Positions 43,396 through 56,911 of a stretch of 64,000 nucleotides of DNA are shown here, one piece after another. The notes under the pieces were generated by a model. That model searched no databases and was not told the DNA's origin. It was given only the letters and a program-made list of their open reading frames with translations. This DNA comes from Lunularia cruciata. Lineage: Eukaryota > Streptophyta > Marchantiopsida > Lunulariales > Lunulariaceae. The first letter of the stretch is position 1; every line of letters starts with the position of its first letter. Position numbers and translations under genes: made by a program. The DNA lies in NCBI GenBank assembly GCA_948567375.1, contig OX419760.1, positions 27,404,001 through 27,468,000 of the forward strand, in the 5' to 3' direction.

Positions 43396-46300
43396 AGGCA
43401 AAAGTTAGTTCTTTGCAATAGTATTTCTGGCCAAAGATAGTTCATTGAAAGAAGTTTTTTGTAGTTGTATGATCTTTGGAATGAGAAATAGTGCAAAGGT
43501 CTTTGCATTTTGTACATTTTTGTAGTTTGCACATGTTACTTTGAGAGTTATAAGTACAAAGGAGTTTGAATTTCAAATTATCTTTAAAGAAGACTTGATA
43601 ACTACCTTGACATGTGTAAGACGCTTAATCAACCTACATGTGATTAAGATAAGATATGATATAGAATTGAAATGTACAATGTAGATGTAGGTAGAAGATC
43701 TTCAAAATACTTCCATTGGTAGATCTCTTTGAGGTTGAGCAGAAATAAGTATTAAAGGCTTAAGGTTGATAAGGTTCATTCTTTTCTTAATCAAAGTTCA
43801 ATGAAAGATCTGTTAGTTCTTGGTTGCTGCTAGCCTGCAACCTGAGTATTGCTAAATATCTTTCTTGAGTAGTGATGAGGGATCTTTGTAGTAAGAACAT
43901 AGGTGCTTGAGTGTAAGGAAGCATTTGTACTTGTTTGAGATGTTTGATCCCTGGGATTTTGAAGGAGCAAAGCAATGTATTGAAGTGTCAAAGATGAGCC
44001 AGATCGCTGCATGGACTCTTTTGGAATTAGACATTTTGGAAGAGTATCACACAACCTTTGGAGTGAAATGGCCTTGAGAGTGGAGTGAATCATGACCTTG
44101 AGGGATTAGTTTGACTTAATTTGTAGTGAAAGTTATCTTTTAGTTTTCTAATTGCCATAATGCACCATAGGAAGTGATTATGCTAATAGAGTAGGTTCAT
44201 GAGCACAAGCTAAAGTTTTAATAAGTTCCAATGTCCATGCCAAGTGATAAGAAACATAAACCCAATAGCCAAACTAGATGAATAAATAAAAACATCCATG
44301 CACATATAGATAAACTATTCATACCAAATGAACTATATCCATCAATTAATACAGTATTTAAGGAGTCATTCTTGTCCAATAATTCTAATATGTGATAATA
44401 AATAAATTGCAAGATAGTAATACTTCCAATTCTAGTATTTTCAACACATCTCCTTTAGATAACTATTTATTACTTACCAAATATCATTTTTGATAGACAT
44501 TGGGTTATAAAATTTAAATTAGACAACACTAAAGTGATCTCTTTAAAGAATATTTAAAAAAAAGTTCCGATTCTATTATAGAATGATTGGATATGGCTCT
44601 TTTCTAATATAGAATTAAGTCTTAGAATAGAATTCTACATGCAATCCATTTACATATTACAATGCTTATTTTAATATAATTAAAAACCCAACTAAATATT
44701 TTGTAGTATTTTATAAAACTTCACTAGAATACTTACCTTTATATCTTTCTTATATGTTTATCTTAACATTCTTCAAGTTATAATTTTTTAGGAAATAATA
44801 GCTAAAAGTAAAATGTACATAAGTAATATATTGATTTCGATCTGCAAATTTGAGAGATTGAAAGAACTACATCTTGTTATCATAGTTAAGTTTTATTTAG
44901 TTATCATTATAATATGATTCCTTCTCTATATCTCTCTGGAATAGTTTATTGTGATTTCAGGATTTTGTACTTATTTTAAATCAACTGTACATATTTTATG
45001 GAATTTATAATCACGACTAAATAAGCATTTCTTTAATCTATTAAGTACCTTCCATTAAATTTTTTGATATCCAAATACTAAAATTTGCCTACTTTGAACT
45101 TACACAGGCGAACCGATTGATTAATTATACTATATTGAAGTGTGAAAATTACATTTAAATGCAAGATTGTGCTATTTTTTATATATTATAAAATTTAATA
45201 AAAATTTCAAGCTTTTTCTTTGTCCTTTTAGATGAAAATTGAGTAGCTACATACAGATTTATTTAAAGAGAAAATAAAAACAATCTGATCAAACGAGAAT
45301 ATTAATACCAATACAACATTAGTCACATAACCTGTATATACAGTTGATTCTGCTAGAAGGCCATAAATGTTGATAGAGAGTTCAATGAACCCATACCGAA
45401 TATGTGCAGATATCGTTTTGAATGTCAACAATATCAGTAACGCAATACTGTTCATGATGGTTAAATTCCCTTCTCATTATTTCTATCTTTATCATGATTC
45501 TTCGCACGTTGTTTAGACATTTCACGTATTGGAAATCCGCTGGTAACATAAGCTATCTCTGACCTCCTAAATCCTTAGCCAATCGTCTCAAGTCGTAATC
45601 TTGACCCAGTTTAGATCTTGATGTCAAGGAACATTAGACGGATTAAGAGGATATTCCATTGATCTGGGATAAAAAAACACGAAAGTTTACGTGACTTATG
45701 GATGTGTTTTTGTCAGAGCGTCTATAAAAGCAAGCAGTGACACTTTCCCTCCATATGAGATTTATTATCTACCTATTAAATAAGGGAATTGGTATTTCCA
45801 TTTTCTTTTTTGATATTTCCACGCCCCCTAAACGCACTAAACCTTTATTATATTCAACTTTTTCATTTCGATTGAACATCGTCCTGGGGCAGCATTCCGA
45901 GAGTCCAAAGATTTATCTGTCACCCTTGATATCATCATTCCTGGTGTTACCTTTGCTGGACATATAGTCTTCTTCTTGTAATTGCCTTTGGTCTTCAAAT
46001 CTGCTTCAGTTGCACTTCATTATTGGGTGTTGAGATTTAAATCGGAGATCTCAAGGATGAACTCTTCAAGGACTAGCTCTTCGACTATGGAATTGCTAGG
46101 TCATTTCTAGGTTGTTCCTTGATTCTTTCCACTTGTAAAAAATTAGTTTAGTGCGTTTGGGCTATGGAAAAAGAAAAGAAAAGGGAATATGTAAATATCA
46201 ACTCACTAAAATAATAACCTCTGTTTAAAAGTTATTCTTCGATGTTATTGACATTGTCCTCTATAAGGGGTGGACCGCAACTTTCGTACTCTCATGAGGA

Positions 46301-46640
46301 AGAGAAATATAGAAGAAATTTAGCGGGAGCACAACTTCCTTCCCCGGACCCCTGAAGGTGCGTAGCGTTCCATCTCATCAGCATATCCCTTAACTGGACT
46401 TGGACCACAAATTACCAGTCCACCAAACAGGAGATCATGGATAATGGATTCGGTCAACCGCGAGACGAGCCTTAGGACATTCAACAGAGCGCATAACCAG
46501 CGAAGATAGAGTTAGAACCAGTTAGATGTTCACCACGCTGTGGTAGCTTTTACCTTCTTTTGCTAAGTTGGGAGTCCGCTCGGGTTAATGTTGATGATGT
46601 GGTATGGTGACATCCTGATGATCCTAGCGGGCTCCGGTTA
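43396..46640. other. AT-rich intergenic DNA
   Basis: No sustained frame. Short frames (43,787-44,093 minus, 44,218-44,412 minus, 45,228-45,455 minus, 45,737-45,967 plus) show no motif. Composition changes near 45,480 from AT-rich to balanced. Confidence 0.5.
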
Positions 46641-47200
46641 AGTAAGGAGAGGAAAATGTCCGTCGATCGAAGGAGTGCTGAGTTTAGGTCGACTTCAGGT
46701 CCTTGTGGTGAAGAACAAGAAGTCACACAGGGATGAACAAGGGTTGATTGACATTTCAGCTCAAACCAGTCTTGCCGTTTTCATCTTTCAACTTTACCCG
46801 TGGTTAGTGTGTGGTAAGACGCGAATTACGCGGGTGAGAGTTTTAATTTGGCTCGAAGAGATCCGGGGTATCAGATTGTAGCTAAAGTGAAAGGTAAAAG
46901 CATAAACTCTAGTTTGCGAGGAGTTGCCGTGAGTGGTAATGCCCATCGACCATACCATTCACTCCGTCGGAAGGATCGACCACTCTGCACCCGTAGTTTA
47001 CCTAACCTACCATTAGTTGTTACGCACACTAGTGGAAAGGCTTTCTTTCCACGTTGCGGAGATTATCTCAACCAAGGGTTGAATCAGTCCAGTCCTATCC
47101 TCCGCTGGGGAAGCGCAACTGGACCAGAACATCGGAGGAGACGAAAATGTCCGTCGATCGAGTGCGTGGGAAGTGAGTGTAGGTCGACTGTCGAGTTCTT
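46641..47200 (+). repeat. Imperfect direct repeat upstream of the PHD gene
   Basis: A block of about 50 bp near 46,646-46,694 recurs near 47,137-47,196, sharing 'aaaatgtccgtcgatcga' exactly and 'taggtcgact' after it. The two lie 490 bp apart in the presumed upstream region of the gene starting at 47,870. Role unknown. Confidence 0.6.
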
Positions 47201-47570
47201 CTTCCCCTTGTGCTTCTTTCTGTCTCTATCTTGTTCATTCGCACCGCCGTGGTACATACAGAACTGAGTTGTGTATAGTCGACGAAGGGAGAATCCTTCC
47301 TTTCGTTCGACGTTGATGGGAGGAAGAACAGGAGGAGTAGCGTGGCGTGGCGTGGCTTGGCCGGTACAGACGACAAGACAGGACCAGACAGGGTCCCAGG
47401 GAGGCAGGCAGGCCAGGGGAGGGGAGGGCAGGGTCTGCAGCAGAAGCAGGAGGAAGAGAGCTTGCTTGGTTGGGTTGTTCGCATTGAAGGAAGGAAGGGA
47501 ACCTTGCTCGATTCCCACCTGTGGTGGTAGAGTTCTGTCGTCTTGTCTGTCCCTCATCCGTCCGACTTCG

Positions 47571-47612
47571 CTCTCTCTCTCTCTCTTTCGGTTCTCTTTC
47601 TTCTCCCTCTTT
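47571..47612 (+). promoter_or_regulatory. CT-rich tract in the presumed 5' UTR/promoter
   Basis: A (CT)n run followed by pyrimidine-rich 'ttctccctctttc', 260-300 bases upstream of the likely start at 47,870. Such tracts are frequent near plant transcription starts. No TATA box is evident at a suitable distance. Confidence 0.4.
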
Positions 47613-47869
47613 CTACATCACAGGCGTGGTGGCCGTCTGTCTGGATCGTGAATCATCGCTGTAGTTGAGTTTCTCTCTTCGCCCGCTTGCGCTTTTGATT
47701 GAAGGAAAACCACGTATGATGGAGAGCGAAGTTTAGTTCGGTTTTTTCCGTGGGGGAGCTCTGGTGGTGTGTGGTTGAAGTCTATGAGAGGGATGAGAGT
47801 GCATATGGCGGGTCGAGGGAATTGAAGGGGAAGGGGAAGATTAGGGTCGTGGAGGGGACGGGAGGTGGG

Positions 47870-50146
47870 ATGGCGGAGAGTGAGGGGCCAACGGTAGGAG
47901 GGGGAGGAGGGACAGGGGCGATTGATGGATGTGAGGGAGGAGGAGTAGGAGGAGGAGGAGGAGGGGGAGCGCGAGCGATTCTAGGAGGGTCATTACCACC
48001 GAGGAAGAGGTTGCTAGCAGGATTGAAGCAGAATAGATGGATGGCGGCATCAACTGGGGGGTCTTCTCCTGCTGCCGGGACTGTAATGGTGGCAGGAGTA
48101 GGAGGAGGTGGTAGTGTCGAGCGGGGTGGTGGTGGAGGAGGAGGAGCGATGGCGGCGCATGGACCAAGCGGCGGGGGAGGAGAAGCGATTGCTGTGGTTG
48201 AGGGTGCCAAGGTTGAGGGTTGTATGAGTTGTGGAGCCGTGGAGAGCGGTGCATGGAGAAGACTGAAGAGGAATGGGGTGATACAACGTTTGTGCAATTC
48301 TTGTACCCTATTGTTTAACAGGAATATGAACTGTCCGCACTGTCTGATGGTCTACCCGGATGGGGTGAAGGATCCCGCCATTTGGTTGCAGTGCTGCCGA
48401 TGCCAGCGCTCTGTGCATATGGAATGCGAGAAGACGAGAGTTCCCGTCGGAGGAGTGGCGTTGGATTCAAGTGCTTACAATTGTCCGGAGTGCGTCCAAA
48501 CCAAGAAGAACAACAATGCGGGTGGAGTTCAGGGAAGTGTTAGAACAACTAAAGGGGCCTGTGGAGGAGGTGGAGTCAGAATTGGGGTTAATTGTAATGT
48601 GGAAGCAGGAACCTGTGCATCTTCCGCCGCTGCGGAATGCTCTAGTCCATGCAGCAAGAAAGCTCGTATGCATAGGGATCAGAACGTCCGCATCATCAAA
48701 ACTTGTGATGCGGATACTGCTGCACAAGAGCCTACGATCGAGAGAATTTGCCCCGAGGCTAAGACAGGATTAGGACGCAAGGGGGTTTCGTCTCAAGAGG
48801 CCGCCGCTGCTGCGGCAGCAGCCGCAGCAGCCACGGCTTGTAGAGCTGCGCAGGTGGCCAAGGCCCTCGCTGCAGCCAAAGCTGCAGCAGCTGTCAAAGC
48901 AGCCTCTTTAGCGAAAGCAGCTTTAGATGCTGCCGCGCTTGCGGCTCGAGCTGAGGCACAAGCTCGCGCTGACATTCGTAGAAATTCGGGTTCTTCGGAA
49001 AGTATCATTTCTAAACACGATGCGGCTTTCTTCAGGAAAGAAAGGGCAGAGAAGCCCGATGTTAAAATTGAAGGAGAGGATATCCATGGGGGCTTTCCCC
49101 CCAATATTGACGACGAAGAATTGGCTCGTCAACTACACCGTGCTATCAACAGCTCTCCTAGAATTTCCCGCAGTTTAACTCCGCTCCGCAGAAAAGCTGT
49201 TCCTGCCACTGGGGCGAAAGCGGGAACTGAATCCGTTAGGGCTTGGCCTCGCTCACAGGGACTTTCCTCTCCTCCTACCGGACCTCGCCATCATCAGTGC
49301 GCCAAGCACCAGCAGACTAGGCCCCGTTCTCTTGTTGGTGGTCACAAGGAAGTTAAGCGACTCGATTCTAGGGTTATGAGAAAGCCAGAGGATATGGGTA
49401 CCCTAAAATCGGAGCCCGCAGATTCAAGTACAGTGTCTCACGTTAGACAGGATTACTCGACGGGACCCCATGATTTTCATAATGCACCTCCAGATATGTT
49501 GAAGGGGAATGTTGATTGCCAGTTTGGAGGCGTATCCGAGGTATACTCAGGCGGTAACATGAGTCACGAGATGAGGCTGTCTGATGCCGAAGGATCTCAA
49601 GCGGCTGCTTTACTGGACGAGGTCCTAATGTCCGAAGAAGCTGACCAACAAGCGGCCTTGGTCGAGAGCTGTTTATCTGTATATGGAGATGGCGAGGCTG
49701 CCCCCGTTCTTGACTCGCACTGGCAGATGGAGGGGAATGCCGTACTGCTCGAGCAATCAGACGGAGCGAACGCAGTTGACGCGGGCCAGGATACGATGGC
49801 CGTCAATTTGCTTCATTCCGATGTTTCGGCGTCCAATCCAACTGCTGGTGAAGGAGCTGTAAACGGTCGATGGTCTTCGAACGAAGACGCCAAGTGCAAG
49901 TCAGAGACGGCCGTAGCACAAGACATTTCAAATAAAGCGATCCAAGATGGATCTCTACTCCCTGCAAAGGAAGAGCTCCCCATCAAATCAAGTAATGGCA
50001 GCCAGGAGTTGGATGGCTCTCCTTCACAATTAGCAGCAGCACAAGGTCAGGCACGGCACCAAGGCGTTGTAAAGGGACTATCTGGCGGTGGGAAAAGTTT
50101 TGCGAGCGGAGGGCATTTTTCGTCAGCTCCATCCATACCCACTTGA
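47870..50146 (+). CDS. GATA-like/PHD zinc-finger nuclear protein
   Basis: Intronless frame of 758 codons from ATG 47,870, whose context (GGGATGGCG) is better than the upstream in-frame ATG at 47,750 (798 codons). After a Gly-rich N-terminus comes a GATA-like C-x2-C-x20-C-x2-C finger ('CMSCG' to 'LCNSC', about residues 118-145). A C4HC3 PHD finger follows ('CPHCLMVYPDG', 'CCRCQRSVHMEC', 'YNCPEC', about 155-208). Then come an Ala-rich, probably helical segment (about 48,795-48,970), a conserved-looking block 'DEELARQLHRAINSSPRISR' (about 49,110-49,165) and a long acidic, low-complexity C-terminus. Plants have a small family of such PHD proteins with an Ala-rich helix. A chromatin-reading role is likely, but the ligand is unknown. 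Confidence 0.85.
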   Translation: MAESEGPTVGGGGGTGAIDGCEGGGVGGGGGGGARAILGGSLPPRKRLLAGLKQNRWMAASTGGSSPAAGTVMVAGVGGGGSVERGGGGGGGAMAAHGPSGGGGEAIAVVEGAKVEGCMSCGAVESGAWRRLKRNGVIQRLCNSCTLLFNRNMNCPHCLMVYPDGVKDPAIWLQCCRCQRSVHMECEKTRVPVGGVALDSSAYNCPECVQTKKNNNAGGVQGSVRTTKGACGGGGVRIGVNCNVEAGTCASSAAAECSSPCSKKARMHRDQNVRIIKTCDADTAAQEPTIERICPEAKTGLGRKGVSSQEAAAAAAAAAAATACRAAQVAKALAAAKAAAAVKAASLAKAALDAAALAARAEAQARADIRRNSGSSESIISKHDAAFFRKERAEKPDVKIEGEDIHGGFPPNIDDEELARQLHRAINSSPRISRSLTPLRRKAVPATGAKAGTESVRAWPRSQGLSSPPTGPRHHQCAKHQQTRPRSLVGGHKEVKRLDSRVMRKPEDMGTLKSEPADSSTVSHVRQDYSTGPHDFHNAPPDMLKGNVDCQFGGVSEVYSGGNMSHEMRLSDAEGSQAAALLDEVLMSEEADQQAALVESCLSVYGDGEAAPVLDSHWQMEGNAVLLEQSDGANAVDAGQDTMAVNLLHSDVSASNPTAGEGAVNGRWSSNEDAKCKSETAVAQDISNKAIQDGSLLPAKEELPIKSSNGSQELDGSPSQLAAAQGQARHQGVVKGLSGGGKSFASGGHFSSAPSIPT

Positions 50147-50337
50147 ACTCCTGCTCGCCGACTGAACCTTTATTCAGGAATTCTTGACTTCCACTCACGT
50201 TTCTTGCTCACGGAACATCATTCTGTCACGGTGATCTCTATTTAGGGCGTATACGTACTCTTTTGAGAGTGTTGTCATAATTGTATGTGAATAGTCGACC
50301 TTTGCTCAAGATCAGATCATTATACATCCCCTGTACA

Positions 50338-50343
50338 AATAAA
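50338..50343 (+). terminator. Candidate polyadenylation signal AATAAA
   Basis: AATAAA about 190 bases after the stop codon of the PHD gene, a plausible 3' UTR length. Plant poly(A) signals are loose, so this is suggestive only. Confidence 0.45.
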
Positions 50344-53300
50344 ACTTTGAAACAACGACCCTGTTGGGTCGTTCGGGAATCATGCTTCAATATTCGAATG
50401 TGCATAGCTTCTCTTGAGTTTGCAGTTCAGCATTACGTCATAAGAGACGGCCACTGGGAGAGCCAGCGTGGGACGTCGAGAATATCCGCCAGTCTCCGAT
50501 AGTCTGTTTACATGAAAACCGTCGAGTGCTGATACTGGCGAACGCTAGTTAGTAACTGATTAGAAGATCCTTATGCTGTTAAAGGTTACTCCCGAACTAT
50601 ACTATCTTTCTGGAAACTCATCCATAATTTGCCTGACACGTTCCTACTTTTGGCTATCGCTGTGTACAACGAGTCGACTGGAATTACAGATGATACCTTC
50701 TCTACTATTCAAGTTCCACGTGGAAATTCATGAGCAAGAACTTCCTTCTCTATAAATGTGGGATCTCATTGGATGAGGAAGACTGTAGATTATATATAAG
50801 ACGGCGACGGCTTTTCAAACGGCACACTATTCCTGGGGTTCTTTCGCAGTTCATTCTATTAGATGTGGGATCGCAGCGCTCAGGCATGGTTCTGGCGGTC
50901 AATCGAATTCCCATTCGGGAAGATGTTCTCAGTATAGGTGAAGAAAGTCGTCGTTCCTTTTTCAGAGGAATCATAACCTAGATTATTTAGCAAAGAAGCA
51001 GTTCCGCTGTACATCATTGTTATATATTTCGCTGGCCGTGGCATATGCCTGAGTTGACTAGGTGCATATGCGAGAGGTCACTCGAGTCCGGACTTCGCCG
51101 TGCTCTGACTGCATTTAACCTCTGCTCACAATTACAGAATTAGACAGATTTAAGGGCTCCCCGAATACTGTGGTAGTCCCCCATTACGCTGAGTCTCAGC
51201 CTGTGCCTGCATAAGACGATGTTCTCATGACAACAGCTTTTCCAATGATTACCACTGCGTCCACATACTGATGTCATGAACGCTGAATTGCGCCTTGTTT
51301 CAGATTTCCCTAAGTTTTAATTTTCATATTCGATTCCCCTCAAGTTTATGCTTGTCTCACTGATCTGCCCATGGGCCCACTATATTTACCTGCCGTTGTT
51401 CTGACTCGTGAGTTTGGATAAAAGTGTGTGTGTGTGGGGAGGGGGGGGGGGGGGTAGCACAAGTAGTGGCTCTTCCTCTGTCTCGTCCACTGCAAGGGTC
51501 GCGCAGCGAGGTTACGAACAATGTGTGTACCTACTTTGTACGGCTGAATGAATGCGGTCCCAATCATCGACTCCGGCTTCTGCGCGCTAGATTGACCTAT
51601 ACTCTACCTACGGCTTGCTTGTCCAACACCCCGTAGTCCAGAGCAAGTTCACGCGACAGGCAAGCACTGCAACTACGAGCGAGTAAGGAGTACAGCGTTC
51701 TGACCACAAGTATGGGGCATTTGTTTGTTAACAAGCTGTGCCTGGACTGACAATGTGATCACGTTGCCTCTGAGCTGCAACTCCCGCGACAGCGAGAGCC
51801 AGACTTCGGTATTCCGAAAGAACGAGGAGGTGGTGGTCTTTATCAACCTCTTGAAGGGTCAGGTGTCTATTCTGTCTGAACACACATTCCCAAGAGTGGG
51901 AACTTCGACGCACTCCCGGGTGAGTTTTGAACTGGAATGAAATTCTCCTTAGACCACCTCTGTGACTCGAAGCACTGTACAGTGTAGGGGTTCCGACTAA
52001 TTTATCACTGGGGCAATCGCCCTCGGAACGAAGATAAGTACGAAACGCGCTGATATTTTGACCTTTCGACCTGTACACACGAAGGACGTCGCACTTGGTA
52101 AACTGGTCAGATTAAGACGACAAATTTGTCAACATGGCTGTAATGGCAGTAGTTGGGTAGTTTGATCGAAGACCGCATTTAAATATTATTGCAGGTGCGG
52201 CGACCTTAAAATGTGTGATGTAAACACGTCCCTTGCTCAGTATTGTTACACTAGTGAATCGGGATGGTGTCTCGCACACAACAACATTGTAGGCCGGCTA
52301 TCTCCTATCCGGATTCGATTTTTATCATCTCTCTCTTTCTGATCCCTACATGATAATACTGGAGTCGAGAGAGGAGAGTGAGCGAAAGACCCCTCTTTCC
52401 TTTGGCCAAGTCTGTTCTGGTCTTCTGTCTGTGTGGAACCCACACACACGCTTGACGAGCTCAACCCTAGCTGCTGCCGCTGGCTGGACGCTCAAAGTGT
52501 TTTACAAGGATCATTACACCGTCACCCTCTTCTCCATGTCCAAGCTGGATGTAGTTTCGGCCTCATGAGCAGGCAGGGTGGTAGCGAAACGAGAAGAAAG
52601 AAAACTCGTCCTCTCATGTGGGGCCTCCTCCTCCCTTGTTCTCTTTTGTCCTTACAGCAGCGAAGAGAAGCAGTTTTACTCCTCTCCTTTCCTCTTCTCT
52701 GCTCTCTTCTTCTTCGCTACATCCGATAAAATTGGTCGCCACTCTCTAGATGGAATGAATGTTTTTCTCCCCATCCTGACCCCACCAACTGCTGTGTCGT
52801 TATCCTATCGTGAAAGAGTTTCGACTTAGAAAGGTATTTCTCAGACGGACCACGTCCTCGTAGTTGGATCATGCATGCTTTCCGTCTTGGACTCCTCTCT
52901 TCTCCTTTGCATGATTTTCTCCTCTCTTCAATCGTTTCCTCAGTAACTACAACTGTAGCACTACAGAAGTGCTAACGAGTATACGTAAACGAAAGATCCC
53001 AGCATGTCAAATTCCCTGTTTGACCTTGTACAACTGCTATCCCCTGATGGAATAGCCGTAATCTTCTTCTGTTGTCTGCCGTGACTCCTTCTTGACTCCC
53101 TCTCTCCTCCTCTACTCATCCATTTAAACTTACTGTAGTTATGTATGTATTTGTGTAGTTATCCATTCGACTATGCACTTCCAAACCCAAGCTCAAATCA
53201 GTAAAAAATATCATCTTCTTGACGAGGACATATATATATCCTTCTCTCAGACATGCCAATTATTACACGAGTGAATGAACGAATGCGGTAGACGATCCAA

Positions 53301-56300
53301 GTCTCCATCACCTGAGGCAACGGCTTTCTAACTTCTTTTGCCTTCCCCTGCCCTGCCCGAGCCAGGCAACGCCAGGCCTGACGTACAGCCAGCAGTACAA
53401 TCAGCAGGTTTCTGAATGCGTTACCCGCAGGGCAGGGCAGGGCAAACATGTTTGTCTCGGCATACATGCATGGGCATAAGAATCATAACTTTCTACTTCC
53501 ATGATTGTAGTCCTTATTCTCGGTTGTGGGGCAGGCAAGGAAGGGCAGGGGTTGGCCAGGCCGGGCAGACTTGTTTCCTTCACAGTACGGGGAGAATATA
53601 ATCTTTTCACTTTTACATTCGGTAAACGATGTAGATACGACAAAAGATATGCAGTAAGCTGAGAGACGACGCGGCAAGGAAGAAGCTTGGAGGCGTGGGG
53701 TCATAACAAGGAGAACGGGAATGGTAGACACAGCTGGACACAGTGTCCCATTCGATTTCTCAATATCCCCCAATAAGGTATCTTGATATTATCTTGGAGC
53801 ACGACTCCTTTGGACCTCCAGATTCTCGACCTTCGACTGTTGCTGGCCGTTAAGATTTTCACCTAAAAGTTACTTCTTTTACTCGTGCTGAGAATCGAGC
53901 GTAAACTTCAATAAAAAGCCGCACGATTTTCTGTATCTTTGGAACCTGGACGGTTTCAAACCATGTCACCCTCAATCGTGTTTCGGGCGACGGGATTCTG
54001 CTAGCTTACCAAGGTTACTAAGCCGGTTCCACTGTCGGCAACAACCATCATCCTCCACACACAGCCGCGTGATCCAAGCGATCTCCTCTGCCGATGGAAA
54101 ACCTTGTAACCTGGCAATCAACACGCGTTAGCACGATATCTGCGCGCCAGTGCTCCTACGAAGCAAATTCTTTTTAGAACATGTTTTTATGATTTAAAAC
54201 ATGTTAATTCGAAATCTAATTTCATCTAGTGCAAGTCTAGTCTCTTTCTGCTATTAGTTATATTGTATTAGTTTAATCAGTCGTAGAAGTCCCTTGTGTG
54301 TGTAACTAACTACACACATAAGGCTCAACATTCTCAGAAATAAAATAGAAACCGTTGTGTTCTGCTGTGTATTTGACAGAAGACAAAAGTCCTGGACGGA
54401 TTTTTGTCTTATGTCAAAGCATGTAGAAGTCATCTCGGATTAACTTGGTTTTCTTAAACTGTGTGCGGGATTGATACCTTCCTTCTAGATGCCATTTCAC
54501 TCGTCTTTATTAGTTATTTTGGGATGGAAGTTACACCTCCCTCCGGCTGCCTGAAGCCTCCATTGACCGAAGTAAAATTCCAGTCTCAAATTGTATTGGA
54601 TAAGTTTCGGTAAAAGGGATGGATCTGAATCTTAGGCTTTTTAATATTAGTAAATAATGCTCAGGATATCCTCCAATTATGGTACAGATATCATCAAGTT
54701 TCCATTCAATATCTTTCCTCAGTGGGTGGGATTTGCATTTTAGTTTATTACTTCTATATCAATAATGGCAATCTAGCTGAAGACAAACTCTTAAAAACTG
54801 TATAGTATCACATAGTCGATTCTAGATGAGATCGACTGGTGACTTAGATTCTTTCAGGGCGATATATCTTTCCCTTCGAAATACAATTTTATACAGGAAG
54901 GGACAACTTTTGGGAGTCAGAAGTGATAACACAATTGCTGTTGTTACCTAAACGTTGTTTAATATCTTTACTTTCTCCTTCAAGTTCATGATTACAAGTC
55001 AGACAGTTCAATCTTTAAGTTACGATAGAAGTATATCCATACCTTTGCCGCTGTATGCGACAATTCAGCTCACACACATCTTCACTTCCACATGTAAATT
55101 CTCATCATAATTGACAAAACTAATCAAGAATAAAACGCATCCTTTCGCGTACCTTGAAAGGATTGATAAGCCATTGAGCACTTTATTTGTGAAGATAAGA
55201 GTGCATTGTGCAATTAAAAAAAACATCAAGTGGCCGCTATATTGCCAGCTAAACCAAGTGAACGTGTTGCTCATTGGGTTATGGTGGAAAATGCATTATA
55301 TTCCCTTGTGTTCTGAATGCTGTAGACATGTGAAAAAATATACAAAATTCGTCGATATTGCCATCTATAGCCTTTTAAGATCTATACACAGGCCCACCCA
55401 TTTAGGGATTTCCACCATATGTGTATAGAATATTTGACTCGGAGGAATAAAGTACGTCTTCCCATAGAATCTGGGAGATTCTTTGCATGGGAAGTGGCCA
55501 GATTCTAGGTGGTTTGCTTTGCTTGTAGGATGAGGACTCTCGGCTCCAAGAACTAGTCCTTAAATGTTGCCAACAACACAAGCGACTCAAGTTTCGGTAT
55601 ATGGGTTTTTACCCACAAGGGCAGTTAGTTGGTGGTGCCTTCGTTATAAATCTAAGGCGCTCACCAGCACTACCCTCTCATTGACTCTATATTTCAGTTG
55701 GCCTTTTGGATATTTTCGGTGTTCCTAACCCACCCAGCAATAAAATACTTTTGCGTGTCTTATCTACTCGAGTATGTACATACCAATTGACTCTGGATGT
55801 GCTTACAAGGTGAACCATATTTTTATTGACATTTGTACACATGTAACTTGAGAAATGGAGTTACCTATTGATGATATGTTTAGTTTATTTTAGTTTAGTT
55901 TTCTCCATCGTTTGATTCCTCCTCACTCTATCAATGTTCCTCCGTGCACAGAAAAGTTGATTTCAAAACAGAAGCCAAAACCGAACAGGACAAGGAGAAC
56001 AAGCTCTGATTTACAAAAGAAGAATTTCATCACCTCCACAATCCTTTCTCACCCTGAATAAAATTCTAGGGAACTGAGCTAGCTTCAGGTCCCACGAGAG
56101 GAGGAAGCAATTGAATTAAGAGTGCACTTCACCTACAATAGACAATATACTATATACATTTGAAGATAAACTTACTTTCCAGATCTTGCTGCTAAGAATG
56201 GCGATTTGTGGACTCTCCTGTTCCTTGTGATTAGTACTGTTCCTGCATAAAGCACATGCAAACCCCCCCCTAAAAGCTACAGCAGTAATTGAGAGACACG

Positions 56301-56911
56301 AATGAGTCGAGTATACAGGTGGTTATGGGCCTCTGCAGAGTCATGAGTTTCCTGCCACTGTGGGTTTCTGCTCATACTATTACTACTACTACGACTACGG
56401 AATGCAGGACTACCCTGAAACAACAGAAAATTCTATGGAGTTTTCCATCGCCAACATGTTTCATACAACTGCCTAAAAGTGTTTTAGTACTGTCTTCAGA
56501 AAGGACTAATTTGAAAATTTGTTTTACGCGACATCTCTAGAAGAACTCATAGAAGACGCCATAAAGCTGCACTAATTTCTGTGAAGCTTCCCTCGGTCTC
56601 GTGGATAACATGAAATCAAAACTGACACCTCTAGTGGGTATCAGATCATACCGAGCTCCTTCGGGAGGAAGGAGCTATTTATGATTTTAGTTCTGAGAGT
56701 GAAATGCCTTGAGGCTATGGATATCAATTACGGTACCAGTGGTCGTCACATGAAACATAATGAGATCCCAATTGACATCTTACGGACGATGTGTCTCAAT
56801 GCAGAATGTTTCATGGAGTTTTAGCGTACCGCCTTCTCATCTGATGCACACTGACATTCTTGTATATAACAAAACTGTGCAATGTTAGAATTGTATTCCG
56901 CAAAGCTCTCC
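50344..56911. other. Intergenic, no gene recognised
   Basis: Balanced to AT-rich DNA with short frames only. Recognisable features are a G14 run at 51,441-51,454 and two clusters of 'gcaggg/ccctgc' units in opposite orientation at about 53,346-53,365 and 53,430-53,445, with another at 53,530-53,570. No LTR end, RNA gene or conserved protein motif was found. Confidence 0.5.
51441..51454. repeat. Poly-G run
   Basis: Fourteen consecutive G residues, preceded by 'gtgtgtgtgtgtggggag'. A simple-sequence tract, prone to length error in sequencing. Confidence 0.95.

Noticed and set aside
47782-48297. Proline-rich open frames on the minus strand
   Set aside because: They are the antisense of the Gly-rich N-terminal part of the PHD gene and have no independent support.
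53340-53575. Clustered gcaggg/ccctgc units as telomere-like or regulatory repeats
   Set aside because: Units are few, irregular and in both orientations; no plant telomere motif (TTTAGGG array) is present.
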